NCBI GenBank assembly: GCA_022072095.1
Contig: JAJVIJ010000020.1
Coordinates: forward strand, 1-56,394
DNA: 56,394 bases
Direction: 5' to 3'
Source: Rhodocyclaceae bacterium
GTDB lineage: Bacteria > Pseudomonadota > Gammaproteobacteria > Burkholderiales > Rhodocyclaceae
Positions 55,816 to 56,394 of the stretch are shown here, one piece after another; position 1 is the stretch's first letter, and each line of letters starts with the position of its first letter. Below the pieces are notes generated by a model that saw only the letters and a program-made list of their open reading frames with translations, did not search any database and was not told the origin of the DNA. The translations under genes and the position numbers were made by a program.

Positions 55816-55933
55816 GCTTGCTTCCCCGTAATTTAATATGTATCGCCCTGGATTTCGATTGATCCTGAGCGCCGTTCACTACACCGTCGTACCTACTGCC
55901 GATGCCCCAAAACGCCTAGTCCTAACCCATCGC

Positions 55934-56265
55934 TCACTGCAGCTTGATCTCGACGTCCACGCCCGCGGGCAAATCGAGCTTCATCAGCGCGTCCACCGTC
56001 TTGTCGGTCGGGTCGACGATGTCCATCAAGCGCAGATGCGTGCGAATTTCGAACTGGTCGCGAGACGTCTTGTTCACATGCGGAGACCGCAACAAGTCAA
56101 ATCGCTCGATCCGCGTGGGCAGGGGTACCGGTCCCCTGACCACGGCCCCGGTCCGCTTGGCAGTATCGACTATCTCGAGCGCCGACTGATCGATCAGACG
56201 ATAGTCGAACGCCTTCAGCCGAATGCGAATCCGTTGTCCGGAGCGTTGTGCAGTTGCTGTACTCA

Positions 56266-56266
<1 letters not shown>
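55934..56266 (-). CDS. rpsJ: 30S ribosomal protein S10
   Basis: Small-subunit protein and antitermination factor NusE, 110 residues, about seven longer than usual at the N-terminus ([20 protein letters not shown]). [20 protein letters not shown] and [14 protein letters not shown] are conserved. ATG 56266 shares one base with the tuf stop (TGATG), so translation may be coupled to EF-Tu. Confidence 0.96.

Positions 56267-56394
<128 letters not shown>

Overview
The window is about 56 kb of GC-rich chromosome and looks like a betaproteobacterium. The main reasons are infA lying between secY and rpmJ in the spc operon, two Bug/TctC-type solute receptors, a narXL-narK1K2-narGHJI cluster, and a cys operon with DUF934 and a cysJ-less CysI. 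The four-cysteine S4 resembles that of Rhodocyclales/Nitrosomonadales-type lineages. Genus is not assignable from the sequence alone. No rRNA, tRNA, CRISPR array, phage gene, transposase or insertion sequence was found; almost everything is core or respiratory metabolism.

Layout. 250-3285 (+): polar amino-acid ABC transporter gltI-J-K-L. 3286-3708: non-coding, with weak hairpins. 3709-4425 (+): lytic transglycosylase. 4585-7658 (+): nadA, an EEP-family phosphodiesterase/nuclease and a ClsB-like phospholipase D, behind a recognisable promoter and a leader hairpin. 7750-9103 (-): ubiG-gph. 9306-11309 (-): two Bug receptors, divergent from a CaiB-type CoA transferase (11482-12678, +). 12712-13734 (-): 2Fe-2S/flavin oxidoreductase. 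14025-14519 (+): Dps. 14544-17119 (-): narX-narL, divergent from narK1-narK2-narG-H-J-I (17402-27134, +). The shared 282-bp nar control region holds an FNR-type box and a NarL-type 7-2-7 site. 27166-30396 (-): membrane glycosyltransferase, rpmE, rpsI, rplM. 30539-32089 (+): bacteriohemerythrin and patatin-like lipase. 32131-33051 (-): CysB-like regulator, divergent from a complete assimilatory sulfate-reduction operon (33145-40607, +: tauE-cysI-DUF934-cysH-cysD-cysN-cobA-fpr). 40662-41828 (-): D-cysteine desulfhydrase/ACC-deaminase-like enzyme. 41948-56394 (-): the joined S10, spc and alpha operons from the 3' end of tuf to rplQ.

How the genes work together. NarX/NarL sense nitrate and nitrite, NarK1/NarK2 move them across the membrane, and NarGHI (matured by NarJ) respires nitrate. 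A second FNR-like palindrome sits upstream of the bacteriohemerythrin gene with a -10-like hexamer at class II spacing, so that gene may share oxygen control with the nar cluster. The cys operon takes sulfate from ATP sulfurylase (CysDN) through APS reductase (CysH, iron-sulfur type, no CysC needed) to sulfite reductase (CysI). CobA supplies siroheme precursor, and Fpr is a candidate source of electrons in place of CysJ.

I found no wholly new multi-gene system. The best candidates for something undescribed are the nadA leader hairpin with tandem repeats, the FNR-like promoter of the hemerythrin gene, the CysI/DUF934/Fpr electron route, and a possible 58-residue ORF between rplO and secY.
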